Source: Paenarthrobacter sp. CM16 (GTDB taxonomy: Bacteria; Actinomycetota; Actinomycetes; Actinomycetales; Micrococcaceae). From it: a DNA stretch of 36,053 nucleotides. A program made the translations under genes and the position numbers. Below, piece after piece: positions 23,859 to 31,836 of this stretch. The notes under the pieces were generated by a model. That model was not told where the DNA came from and made no database searches. It worked only from the letters and a program-made list of their open reading frames with translations. Each line of letters starts with the position of its first letter. Position 1 is the first letter of the stretch. The stretch lies in assembly GCF_013179505.1 (NCBI RefSeq), contig NZ_JABMCX010000005.1, positions 1-36,053 of the forward strand. The letters are read 5' to 3'.

Positions 23859-25343
23859 GTGAACATCCCCACCGCGGCAGGACCCCAGGCTGAAGATTCG
23901 CAGACGGCAGACGCGCTTGCTGCAGACCCGCAGGCCCTGTCAGCAACGGAAACACCAGCCTCGAAAGCGGACGAAAGTCGCTTCCACGGCAAAGCCGCCG
24001 CGCTGCTGATCACTACGCTGGTCCTGGCAGTGCTGGCCTTCCAGCTCAATGCCAGCATGATCACCCCCGCGCTGCCCCACATCGGTTCCTTCTTCGGAGA
24101 AACTCCGGAAGCAGTGGCCCAAGTGCAGTCAATGTTCTTCCTGGCCGGCGCCATCGCCGGCCCTGTGATCGGACGGTGGAGCGACTTCATCGGACGCCGC
24201 AACGCACTCCTCCTGGTCCTGGCCATCATGGGTGCGGGAACCGTGCTGTGCATCTTCGCACCCACCTTGCCGTTGCTGGTCACGGGCCGCTTTATGCAGG
24301 GCGTCTCCAGCGCCATCTTTGCGCTCTCCTACATTGTTCTCAACGAGTACCTGCCCGCCCGGCTCTTTGGTACGTCCATCGGCATCATCGCGGCCATCAA
24401 CGGCGGCGTTGGCGGGGTGGATGGCTACTTCGGCGGGCTCATGGCCGAGATCCTGGGCTTCCAGTCGATCTTTGTTGCCGTCCTGGTCCTGGCCGCGATC
24501 GCCGTCGTGTGCGTCATCAAAGTGGTTCCCGGCGGAAAATCCGCTGTCGCTCCCGGCCGGATGGACTGGTGGGGCGCAGGCTCGCTGTCGGTGTTCCTGG
24601 TCTTCATCACCTACTTCGTGTCCACGGGCTCCTCGGCCGGCTGGACGTCACCTGCAGCACTAGGCCTGCTTGCGGGCAGCATCGCTTCCTTCACCGCCTT
24701 TTGGCTCATCGAGAAGAAGCGCGAAACGCCGCTGGTTGCCGTCCACCATCTTCGCTCCCGCCAGGTTTGGCCGGTCATTGCCACTACCGTGCTGACACTC
24801 GCCGGAATCTTCGCCATCATCAACTTCACCGTGGTGCTCCTGAGCCAGGACAAGGCGAACGGCTTTGGCCTTTCCGCATCTGTTGCCGCCCTGCTGTTCC
24901 TCACACCTGCAGCACTCATCGGCGTCTTCGCCGCACCGCTGGCCGGCTGGATCGCCGACCGCCGCGGCTGGATCAAGACCGTCCGCGTCGGCACCGCCAC
25001 CAGCCTTGCCTGCGCAATCGTCGCTGCACTGTTCTCGCACAACCAGGTGGCTGTCCTCATAGCCATCGCCGCTCTGGGCATCTTCTACAACGGCTTCTTC
25101 CTCACCGCCATCAACGGCCTGTCCGTGCTGCTCTCGCCCAAGGAAGCGCCCGCAGCATTGCCGGGAATCAACGGGGCCTCGTTCGGCATCGGGGCGAGTC
25201 TCGGCGTCGTGATCGTGGCTCCCTTCGCGGGCCAGGGCACCGCTGCCGGATACTCCACAGCCCTCTGGATTTCGGTGTCCATCACGGCACTTGCCTTCGT
25301 CGTCAGCCTCTTCATCGCGGCACCTAAGGGCGAAAAGATCTAA
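23859..25343 (+). CDS. MFS transporter, probable nucleoside/purine uptake
   Basis: This 494-residue integral membrane protein belongs to the major facilitator superfamily. It has a hydrophilic N-terminal tail of about 45 residues, then the signature GRWSDFIGRRNALLL between the second and third helices, and twelve or more hydrophobic segments. WIADRRGW sits in the matching loop of the second half. GTG 23859 with AAAGGAG is the start. It is divergent from the GntR regulator and followed after 94 bases by nucleoside hydrolase. It is therefore the likely carrier of the nucleoside substrate. The 14-helix drug-efflux-like branch is the alternative by sequence style, and specificity is inferred from the operon. 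Confidence 0.9.
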   Translation: MNIPTAAGPQAEDSQTADALAADPQALSATETPASKADESRFHGKAAALLITTLVLAVLAFQLNASMITPALPHIGSFFGETPEAVAQVQSMFFLAGAIAGPVIGRWSDFIGRRNALLLVLAIMGAGTVLCIFAPTLPLLVTGRFMQGVSSAIFALSYIVLNEYLPARLFGTSIGIIAAINGGVGGVDGYFGGLMAEILGFQSIFVAVLVLAAIAVVCVIKVVPGGKSAVAPGRMDWWGAGSLSVFLVFITYFVSTGSSAGWTSPAALGLLAGSIASFTAFWLIEKKRETPLVAVHHLRSRQVWPVIATTVLTLAGIFAIINFTVVLLSQDKANGFGLSASVAALLFLTPAALIGVFAAPLAGWIADRRGWIKTVRVGTATSLACAIVAALFSHNQVAVLIAIAALGIFYNGFFLTAINGLSVLLSPKEAPAALPGINGASFGIGASLGVVIVAPFAGQGTAAGYSTALWISVSITALAFVVSLFIAAPKGEKI

Positions 25344-25437
25344 CGCACGACGCCGGCACCAGGCTTAGGCGCTTGGCGCGCCCCACACCCCACTCCGCAC
25401 ACCAAGCAGTCAGCTACACCTGAAACGAGAGACCACC

Positions 25438-26439
25438 ATGACCCAGTCCGCACCCTTCTTCCTCGACTGCGATACCGGCATTGACGACGCCCTCGCCCTG
25501 GCCTACCTCCTGGCCTCCCCGCGGGCTGACCTCGTGGGCATCGGCACAGTGAGCGGCAACGTCAGTGCTGCCGGGGGCGCCAGGAACACCCTGGACCTGC
25601 TGAACCTGGCCGGCCACCCGGACATTCCGGTGGCGGTCGGTGCGCACGATCCCCAGGTTGGTACTTTCCACGGCGGCGCCCCGCACGTCCACGGTGACAA
25701 CGGCATCGGCGGGGTGGACCTCGTTCCCTCCCACCGCGAACCCGTCACGGCCACTGCGGCGGAACTGTTGGTCCAGTTGGCGCACCGGTATGCGGGGGAG
25801 TTGCGCCTCGTGGCCATCGGCCCGCTGACCAACATAGCCGAAGCCTTGCGGTTGGAACCCAGGCTTCCTGAACTGATCGCCGAGGTCACCATCATGGGTG
25901 GGGCGGCGCTGGCTCCCGGAAACATCACGCCGGTTGCCGAGGCCAACATTGCCAACGACCCCGAGGCTGCCGCCGAGGTCCTGGCTGCGGACTGGAACGT
26001 GACGCTGGTACCCCTGGATGTCACCATGACCAACGTGCTGGAGGAAAACCACCGCCAGGAACTGCTCGCCACCGAGCACCCGGTCTCGCAGGCACTGGGT
26101 GAAATGCTGGGCTATTACTTCGGCTTCTACGTCGATATTTTCGGCCGGGCGTGCTCTGCCATGCACGATCCCCTTGCTGCGGCCATCGCCGTCCAGGGAG
26201 TTGAACTCACAGTTGCGCCAACCGTCCGCGTCCAGGTGGACACCACCAACGGACCGGGCCGCGGCCAGACAGTGTGCGATCTCCGGGGACTCTATGCCGG
26301 GTACCCGGATCAGCGTGGCGCGCGTTGCCGCGTGGTCTTGGAAATCGGCGAGGACTTCGCGCCTCATTTGTTGGGAACCTTGCAGGCGGCCTGGCTTACG
26401 GAATCTGAAGCAATGAGGGCAGTGGAACCCGTCGCCTGA
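25438..26439 (+). CDS. Inosine-uridine-type nucleoside hydrolase
   Basis: This 333-residue enzyme cleaves the N-glycosidic bond of ribonucleosides to a free base and ribose. It carries the Ca-binding DCDTGIDDALAL (residues 10-21, with Asp10, Asp12, Asp16 and Asp17). GNVSAAGGARNTL and GPLTNIAEAL follow, VTIMGGAAL and EANIANDPEAA line the ribose site, and MHDPLAAAIAV supplies the C-terminal His-Asp pair. The motif DTGIDD replaces the more common DPGIDD. It follows the MFS carrier on the same strand and likely shares its promoter. With ribokinase it turns nucleosides into base plus ribose-5-P. Base preference (purine versus pyrimidine) cannot be told. Confidence 0.94.
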   Translation: MTQSAPFFLDCDTGIDDALALAYLLASPRADLVGIGTVSGNVSAAGGARNTLDLLNLAGHPDIPVAVGAHDPQVGTFHGGAPHVHGDNGIGGVDLVPSHREPVTATAAELLVQLAHRYAGELRLVAIGPLTNIAEALRLEPRLPELIAEVTIMGGAALAPGNITPVAEANIANDPEAAAEVLAADWNVTLVPLDVTMTNVLEENHRQELLATEHPVSQALGEMLGYYFGFYVDIFGRACSAMHDPLAAAIAVQGVELTVAPTVRVQVDTTNGPGRGQTVCDLRGLYAGYPDQRGARCRVVLEIGEDFAPHLLGTLQAAWLTESEAMRAVEPVA

Positions 26440-26458
26440 CTGGCGGAAGAGTGATGAG

Positions 26459-26494
26459 GACGACGACGGCGGCAGCGGCCCGCCGTCGTCGTTC
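26459..26494. terminator. Bidirectional GC-rich terminator hairpin
   Basis: GACGACGACGGCGG (26459-26472) pairs with CCGCCGTCGTCGTTC (26480-26494), 13-14 base pairs with a short loop. It lies 20 bases after the nucleoside hydrolase stop and 29 bases before the end of the convergent ArsR-SRPBCC gene. A short T-run follows at 26498. Confidence 0.8.
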
Positions 26495-26522
26495 GCCTTT
26501 AAGCGGCTGGTATCCAGGCTGC

Positions 26523-27275
26523 CTACGCGTACATGAGCGAGCCGGGGGTGGTGAGGGTTTCGCCGGTTTCCAGCCAGGTCTTGAGGCCGGAGAGGATCAT
26601 GGGCCAGCCGCCGTAGAGTTGGTCGTTTGCGCCTTCGCGGAGCTGATCGTGCGTGACGGTCAGGTGGCAGGAGTCGCCCACAGCTTCGATCTCCCAAGTG
26701 ATGCGCGACGTACCCTCGGCCTTCACGTCTTCGCCCCAGAGTGCCCGCATGGTTTGGACGAGCCGGCGTGGGGGATCAACCTCGATGTTCTCGCCCTCGC
26801 CCAGCGGAGCATCGGCTTTGGGGTTCCGCATTTCGAAGCGGCTGCCTGGCGTCCAATCCGAGCTCAGCGTGTTCCCGAACTGGTACTTGCTGCGGATCTC
26901 GCTATTGGTGATGGCTTCCCAGAGCCGCTCCGGGGTGGTCTTGATGTAAATCTCGAAGATCTTTTCCATGGGACTTTCCAATCTGGATTTGAGGTCGCTG
27001 AGGGCAGCGGCCCATGGTTCTGCATATTTACTCACCCAGCGGTCGTGGATGAGACGGATGGGTACCGGGTTCAGGAAGTGCAGCTTTTCGCGCCCCCGAC
27101 GGCGGGTGACCACCAACCCTGCATCCTCGAGCAGCTTGAGGTGCTTGGCGATGCCGAAACGGGTCATCTCGAACCGGGCTCCCAAAGCGGAGGCAGACTG
27201 GCCGTCCTCGCGGAACAGTTCATCCAGCAATTCCCTGCGGGTGGGGTCTGCCAAGGCCTTGAACACGGTGTCCAT
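26523..27275 (-). CDS. ArsR-family winged-helix repressor fused to an SRPBCC (AHSA1/START-like) domain
   Basis: This 250-residue one-component regulator starts at ATG 27275; the frame stays open to 27548 but that part is a GC-rich repeat. Residues 1-90 are an ArsR-type winged helix (FKALADPTRRELLDELF, MTRFGIAKHLKLLEDAGLV, RRRGREKLHFLNP). There are no paired Cys of the metal-sensing kind, so metal sensing is unlikely. From about residue 104 an SRPBCC hydrophobic-ligand fold follows (MEKIFEIYIKTTPERLWEAIT, TPGSRFEMRNP, WPMILSGLKTWLE). The fusion could sense a small hydrophobic ligand. The promoter contains a perfect palindrome, suggesting autoregulation. It is convergent with nucleoside hydrolase and has no obvious target gene beside it. 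Confidence 0.92.
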   Translation of the reverse strand: MDTVFKALADPTRRELLDELFREDGQSASALGARFEMTRFGIAKHLKLLEDAGLVVTRRRGREKLHFLNPVPIRLIHDRWVSKYAEPWAAALSDLKSRLESPMEKIFEIYIKTTPERLWEAITNSEIRSKYQFGNTLSSDWTPGSRFEMRNPKADAPLGEGENIEVDPPRRLVQTMRALWGEDVKAEGTSRITWEIEAVGDSCHLTVTHDQLREGANDQLYGGWPMILSGLKTWLETGETLTTPGSLMYA

Positions 27276-27281
27276 GGAGTC

Positions 27282-27311
27282 AGAATAGGTGACCTTTTGG
27301 TCACGTGTCAA
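27282..27311 (-). promoter_or_regulatory. ArsR-SRPBCC promoter with operator, probably leaderless
   Basis: On the minus strand a perfect TTGACA (27311-27306) is followed by an 18-base spacer and TATTCT (27287-27282). The spacer contains the perfect palindrome GTGACC-AAAA-GGTCAC (27304-27289). The A of the start codon lies 7 bases past the -10, where transcription should begin, so the mRNA would lack a leader. Confidence 0.8.
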
Positions 27312-27333
27312 CGGGTTCACGGACTGGTCCTTG

Positions 27334-27457
27334 TGCGTGGGAAGCGTGCGGGACGGCGCGGCGAGATCGCGGGAAGCGTGTGGGGGTGGCTCGGCGAGAT
27401 CGTGGGAAGCGTGCGGGGGTGGCGCGGCGAGATCGTGGGAAGCGTGTGAGATCGCCG
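27334..27457. repeat. 33-bp minisatellite
   Basis: Three 33-bp units start at 27359, 27392 and 27425, each beginning CGGCGAGATCG and containing GGGAAGCGTG. A partial unit lies before them from 27334. The units are contiguous with no spacers, and 33 is a multiple of three, so it keeps frames open on both strands. Confidence 0.85.
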
Positions 27458-27503
27458 TTCGTGTCCCAGTGATTCCGAGGGCTTCCCGCGAACTCGGCAT
27501 GCG

Positions 27504-27554
27504 CCCGGCGGCATAGCTTGCCCGGCGGCGTAGCTTGCCCGGCGGCATAGCTGC
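27504..27554. repeat. 17-bp minisatellite
   Basis: Three units start at 27504, 27521 and 27538, each based on CCCGGCGGCATAGCTTG. The middle copy has GTAG for ATAG, and the third is degenerate at its end. Confidence 0.85.
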
Positions 27555-27587
27555 CCACCTGAGCCGGGTGGCTACGACCCGACGTGG

Positions 27588-27775
27588 TTCCGATAGTTTC
27601 CATGAAGAGTCGGAAACTTAACTGAATTCAGGTTCATTTACACCCGTCGTTACTGCGATCCAACGGCCCGAAACCCCGCCAATCCCGTGGCCACACCTTA
27701 TTTTTCGTGTCTCCAGGTTACTCGGGGGTTTCCGATACTCACCTGTTGTTATTGCGTAAACTTTACGATAGTTTC
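27588..27775 (+). promoter_or_regulatory. Repeated operator-like words and candidate promoter of the GH42 operon
   Basis: The 10-mer CGATAGTTTC occurs exactly at 27591-27600 and 27766-27775. TTCCGATA occurs at 27588 and 27730. AGTTTCC (27595-27601) and GGAAACT (27612-27618) form a perfect inverted repeat with a 10-base spacer. A candidate promoter TTGTTA (27746) and TAGTTT (27769), 17 bases apart, overlaps the second 10-mer, as expected for repression. Confidence 0.5.
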
Positions 27776-27831
27776 TCTGTGTGATGTGCGTCGCACTGTG
27801 GTTCAGGGCGACGAAGGCCGAGTGAAGGACA

Positions 27832-29910
27832 ATGATGACCATCCACCCTGAGGACTTGCGGACAGCCGAGGTGCGGCTGCGGCAACTGCACCAACGAATA
27901 GGCGGGATAGCCTACGGCGGGGATTACAACCCCGAGCAATGGCCCCGTGAAGTGTGGCTCGAGGACGCCAAGCTCATGCAACAGGCCGGGGTAAACCTGG
28001 TGACCTTGGCGGTCTTCTCTTGGAGCCGGCTGGAAACCAGCGACGACGTTTTTGATTTCGGCTGGCTGGATGACGTCATGGACCTCATGCACTCTCACGG
28101 CATCGGCGTGGATCTGGCAACACCGGACGCCGTACCGCCGGCCTGGTTGGTGGAGCAGCACCCGGACATCATGCCGGAGCGGCCGGACGGGAGCATCTTC
28201 GGATTCGGATCCAGGCAGCACTTTGACGTCTCCCACCCGGTATACCGGGCCAAGTCACTGGCGCTGGCGGAGAAGATGGCCGAGCGCTACGCCAGCCATC
28301 CTGCACTGCGGATGTGGCACGTCGGCAACGAATACGGGCCTGTGTCCTACGGTCCCTGGGCGGAGAAAGCGTTCCGCGAATGGCTCCAGCAGAAGTATTC
28401 GTCGTTGGATGAGCTCAACCAGGCCTGGAGCACCACGGTCTGGGGCCAGATCTACACCGACTGGAACCAGGTCCGCGTCCCTGCCCAACCCCGCACTTGG
28501 TCCAACCCGTCACGACGCCTGGACTTCCACCGCTTCACCTCGGACAGCATGCTGGAGCATTTCAAGGCCGAGCGGGATGTCCTCCGCCGGCACAGCCCTG
28601 ACCTGCCGATCGTCACCAACTTCATGCGCTTTTACAAGACCAACGACTACTGGGCGTGGGCGGCCGAGGAAGACGCAGCAGCGCTGGACATTTACCCGGA
28701 CCCGCGGGAGGAAGACGCGCACATTGCGGCGGCGCTGAACTTCGATCTCATGCGTTCACTCCGTCACGGCCAGCCGTGGATGGTGATGGAGCAAGCTACC
28801 GGCGCGGTCAGCCAGTGGTCCGTCAACGTCTCCAAACTTCCCGGCAAGATGCGCCTCGGCTCGTACCAGGCCATAGCCCAGGGCGCTGATTCCATCCTGT
28901 TCTTCCAGTGGCGCCAGGCCAAGGGCGGCACGGAGCGTTACCACTCGGCCATGGTGAACCATGCCGGACCCAACACCCGGATTTTCCGGGAAGTCTGCGA
29001 GCTCGGCCAGGAACTGAAGTCCCTCGGAGATCTGACGGGCACCAGGTCCGCTGCCAAGGTGGGCATCGTGTTCGATTGGGATTGCTGGTGGGCCTTGGAG
29101 CTCGGCAACTCACCGAGATCGGACCTGAACTATGCGGAGGAAGTGCTGCGCTTCTATCGGCCACTGTTCGATGCCAACATCACCGTTGATTTCGTCAACG
29201 CCAACAGCGACCTTTCCGGGTACACCCTGGTGATCATGCCGGCGTCGTACCTGCTGACTGATGACGCCGCCGACCGGTTTGAGAACTACGTGTCCGACGG
29301 CGGACGGCTGGTGGTCTCCTATCTTTCGGGCATCGTGGACCAGGACAACACCATCCGGCTGGGTGGCTACCCCGGGGCATTGAGGAACGTCCTGGGCGCG
29401 TGGAGCGAGGAAATGCACCCGCTCGCCGGAGCGGATGAGCAAGTAAAGCTCTCAACGTCCGACGGCGGTACCTCCTCCGCGAGTTACTGGACCGAGCACC
29501 TGCACGCTGAAGCGGCGGAGGTCCTGGCCAGCTACTCCTCGGGCCGCCTCGCCGGCACCCCGGCCGTCACCCTTAACTCCTTTGGACGCGGCACCGCACT
29601 GTACGTCTCGGCCCGTGTTGATGACGGATTGCTGAACCAGCTACTCAAGGACCAACTCCGGGCGGCCGGGGTGGAGCCGGAACTGAAAACGCCCGCGGGA
29701 GTCCAGGTCCGGCGTCGTACTGGCACCACAGCTGACGGCACCGCCGGAAGTTTCCTCCTGGTGCTCAACCACAACGACGCTCCGTCCAGTGTGGACGTGC
29801 TCGACGGCGGCACGGACCGCCTCAGCGGACGCGCGGTCAGCGGGCTGGTTGAGCTCCCTGCCAACGGTGTCCTGATCCTGGACGAAACTGCGGGACGGGC
29901 GGCGGACTGA
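27832..29910 (+). CDS. Beta-galactosidase, glycoside hydrolase family 42
   Basis: The protein has 692 residues, the usual GH42 length, and no signal peptide, so hydrolysis is cytoplasmic. It opens with GGDYNPEQWP, a hallmark of the family. The acid/base Glu167 is in HVGNEYG and the nucleophile Glu320 in VMEQATG. The trimerisation domain (from about 390) and a small C-terminal beta domain follow. It cleaves terminal beta-galactosyl units from imported oligosaccharides. AAGGA lies just before ATG 27832, with an alternative ATG three bases on. Its stop overlaps the first permease gene by one base (TGATG), so it leads an operon with a CUT1 transporter. Beta-galacto-oligosaccharides from galactan are a likely substrate. 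Alpha-L-arabinopyranosidase activity is known in some relatives. Confidence 0.94.
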   Translation: MMTIHPEDLRTAEVRLRQLHQRIGGIAYGGDYNPEQWPREVWLEDAKLMQQAGVNLVTLAVFSWSRLETSDDVFDFGWLDDVMDLMHSHGIGVDLATPDAVPPAWLVEQHPDIMPERPDGSIFGFGSRQHFDVSHPVYRAKSLALAEKMAERYASHPALRMWHVGNEYGPVSYGPWAEKAFREWLQQKYSSLDELNQAWSTTVWGQIYTDWNQVRVPAQPRTWSNPSRRLDFHRFTSDSMLEHFKAERDVLRRHSPDLPIVTNFMRFYKTNDYWAWAAEEDAAALDIYPDPREEDAHIAAALNFDLMRSLRHGQPWMVMEQATGAVSQWSVNVSKLPGKMRLGSYQAIAQGADSILFFQWRQAKGGTERYHSAMVNHAGPNTRIFREVCELGQELKSLGDLTGTRSAAKVGIVFDWDCWWALELGNSPRSDLNYAEEVLRFYRPLFDANITVDFVNANSDLSGYTLVIMPASYLLTDDAADRFENYVSDGGRLVVSYLSGIVDQDNTIRLGGYPGALRNVLGAWSEEMHPLAGADEQVKLSTSDGGTSSASYWTEHLHAEAAEVLASYSSGRLAGTPAVTLNSFGRGTALYVSARVDDGLLNQLLKDQLRAAGVEPELKTPAGVQVRRRTGTTADGTAGSFLLVLNHNDAPSSVDVLDGGTDRLSGRAVSGLVELPANGVLILDETAGRAAD

Positions 29911-30890
29911 TGGCACTACGACTCGATGTTCCGCCCAAGGCAGTGGCCGGCCCCGAACCGGGCACCGGCAAGAAGCGCCGCGACAAGCCCGGAAGCTGGA
30001 AACTGGCCCTCAAACGCGACTGGCGCCTGTACACGTTGCTGGCGCTGCCCCTGCTGTACCTGCTGATCTTCAGGTATTTGCCCATGGCCGGGAACGTGAT
30101 TGCCTTCCGGCAGTTCCAGCCCGGCGGCAGCATCTTCGGCGAGAAGTGGGTGGGTTTCAAGTACATCACCCTGTTCATCAACGATCCCAGCTTCTGGCAG
30201 GCCTTCCAGAACACCATCATCCTGGGTGTCCTGACCCTGGTGTTCTGCTTCCCGATGCCCATCATCTTCGCCCTGATGCTCAACGAGCTGAGATCGCAGA
30301 AGTTCAAGAAGTTCGTCCAGACCGTGGCCTACCTGCCGCACTTCATGTCCGTGGTGATCATCGCCGGCATGATCCTGCAGAACTTCTCCATGACCGGCAC
30401 GGTCAACCAGATCGCGGAATCGTTGTTCGGAACCACCGTGAACTTCACGCAGGATCCGGGCTGGTTCCGCCCCATGTACATCAGCTCCGAGGTGTGGCAA
30501 ACCATGGGCTGGGGCGCCATCCTCTATCTTGCAGCGCTGACACGGGTGGATGAATCCCTGTACGAGGCAGCCAGGATCGACGGCGCCAACCGCTGGCAAC
30601 AGACCTGGCACGTGACCCTCCCGGCCATCAGGCCAACCATCATCACCTTGCTGATCCTGAACATCGGCACATTCATGGCGGTGGGCTTTGAGAAGATCCT
30701 CCTCATCTACAACCCGCTCAACTACGCAACCTCAGACGTCATCTCCACCTACCTGTACCGGGTAGGCCTGGAATCCAGCAACTTCAGCTACGCGGCCGCA
30801 ATCGGAATGTTCGAATCCGTCATCGGCCTCACGCTGATCCTCTCAGCGAACGCGATCTCCAAGCGCCTCGCAGGAACGAGCCTGTGGTGA
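29910..30890 (+). CDS. Carbohydrate ABC transporter permease (LplB-like)
   Basis: This 326-residue inner-membrane protein has six hydrophobic segments after a basic cytoplasmic head of about 40 residues. The EAA loop that contacts the ATPase is YEAARIDGANRWQQTWHVTLP, near residues 215-235. The LLALPLLYLLIFRYLPMAGN start and the GFEKILLIYNPL segment are typical of the LplB/YtcP-type CUT1 branch for complex oligosaccharides. It is coupled to the GH42 gene by a one-base overlap and to the second permease by a few bases. No ATPase gene lies in the operon. Confidence 0.93.
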   Translation: MALRLDVPPKAVAGPEPGTGKKRRDKPGSWKLALKRDWRLYTLLALPLLYLLIFRYLPMAGNVIAFRQFQPGGSIFGEKWVGFKYITLFINDPSFWQAFQNTIILGVLTLVFCFPMPIIFALMLNELRSQKFKKFVQTVAYLPHFMSVVIIAGMILQNFSMTGTVNQIAESLFGTTVNFTQDPGWFRPMYISSEVWQTMGWGAILYLAALTRVDESLYEAARIDGANRWQQTWHVTLPAIRPTIITLLILNIGTFMAVGFEKILLIYNPLNYATSDVISTYLYRVGLESSNFSYAAAIGMFESVIGLTLILSANAISKRLAGTSLW

Positions 30891-31816
30891 ACAAAACAGC
30901 TACTGCGATCAAGGGCGGCGCAGCCCAAGGGGTCCTGATAAAGGACATGAAAGTCTCCCGTGCCATGCGCATCTTCCGGGCGTTCAACCTGGTGTTCCTG
31001 CTGCTGGTGGTCTTCCTGACCGTGTACCCGTTCCTGAACATCATTGCCCAGTCGTTCTCCAGCGAAGGCTTCATCAACGCGGGGCAGGTCAACCTGTTTC
31101 CCATGGGCTTCAATACGGAGACGTACAAGCTGATCCTGGCCGACTCCACGTTCTGGAACAACTACGGCAACACCGTCCTGTACACCGTGGTGGCGACGGC
31201 CATCTCCATGGTCCTCACTACTGCATTCGCGTACGCCATTGCCAAGAAGGACCTCAAAGGAAGGAGCGTCTTCATTGGCCTGGCCGTGTTCACCATGTTC
31301 TTCAACGGCGGCCTGATTCCCAACTACGTGCTCATCAGTTCTTTGGGCATGCGGGACTCCATCTGGGCTGTGGTGCTGCCGAACGCCATCAGCGTGTTCA
31401 ACCTGCTCATCATGAAGTCCTTCTTCGAGAACATGCCGCGCGAACTGGAAGAAGCAGCATCGATTGACGGCCTCACGCAATACGGGGTGCTGTTCCGGGT
31501 GGTGCTGCCGCTCAGCAAGGCGATCGTGGCCACCATGGTCCTGTTCTACGCCGTTGCCAACTGGAACTCCTGGTTCCAAGCCTTCCTCTACCTCGACAAT
31601 CCTGACCTTTTCCCGGTCACCATTTACCTGCGCAACATGATCGCCGGAGTCACCACAGCGGGCTCAGCCGGCGGAACAGCGGAGAACGTCGGCCAGATCG
31701 CCGCCAACATCCAATCGGTCACCATCGTCCTGACCGTCATCCCCATCCTTTGCGTCTACCCCTTCGTGCAGAAGTACTTCTTCTCGGGCGTCATGCTCGG
31801 TTCCGTCAAGGAATAA
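30884..31816 (+). CDS. Carbohydrate ABC transporter permease (LplC/YtcP-like)
   Basis: This 310-residue second permease of the importer starts GTG with an AGGA a few bases upstream; the in-frame GTG at 30887 is equally plausible. It has about six membrane segments: RIFRAFNLVFLLLVVFLTVY is the first, and the C-terminal VLTVIPILCVYPFVQKYF is the last. The EAA loop reads ELEEAASIDGLTQYGVLFRVVLP. It pairs with the upstream LplB-like protein, overlapping its gene by 7 bases, and the binding-protein gene follows 20 bases later. Together they form the membrane channel for a CUT1 sugar importer. Confidence 0.93.
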   Translation: MVNKTATAIKGGAAQGVLIKDMKVSRAMRIFRAFNLVFLLLVVFLTVYPFLNIIAQSFSSEGFINAGQVNLFPMGFNTETYKLILADSTFWNNYGNTVLYTVVATAISMVLTTAFAYAIAKKDLKGRSVFIGLAVFTMFFNGGLIPNYVLISSLGMRDSIWAVVLPNAISVFNLLIMKSFFENMPRELEEAASIDGLTQYGVLFRVVLPLSKAIVATMVLFYAVANWNSWFQAFLYLDNPDLFPVTIYLRNMIAGVTTAGSAGGTAENVGQIAANIQSVTIVLTVIPILCVYPFVQKYFFSGVMLGSVKE

Positions 31817-31836
31817 CCCTTATGAAAGGACATCCA

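Larger units (their letters stand above)
27276..27831. other. Non-coding spacer between ArsR-SRPBCC and the galactosidase operon
   Basis: These 556 bases carry the ArsR promoter, two families of tandem repeats (27334-27457 and 27504-27554), and then a lower-GC stretch (27585-27780) rich in operator-like words before the beta-galactosidase start. Open frames through the repeats on both strands are by-products of repeat periodicity and look non-coding. Confidence 0.75.

Noticed and set aside
25344-25437. Terminator or second promoter between the MFS and nucleoside hydrolase genes
   Set aside because: Only weak partial pairing is visible, so the two genes were left as one unit.
27275-27548. 91-residue N-terminal extension of the ArsR-SRPBCC protein
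   Set aside because: It consists of translated 33-bp repeats and would lie upstream of and across the strong promoter.
27334-27554. CRISPR-like array
   Set aside because: Repeats are contiguous with no unique spacers and no cas genes are near.
31750-31836. Upstream start for the sugar-binding lipoprotein
   Set aside because: The extension overlaps the permease gene and would bury the Tat signal.
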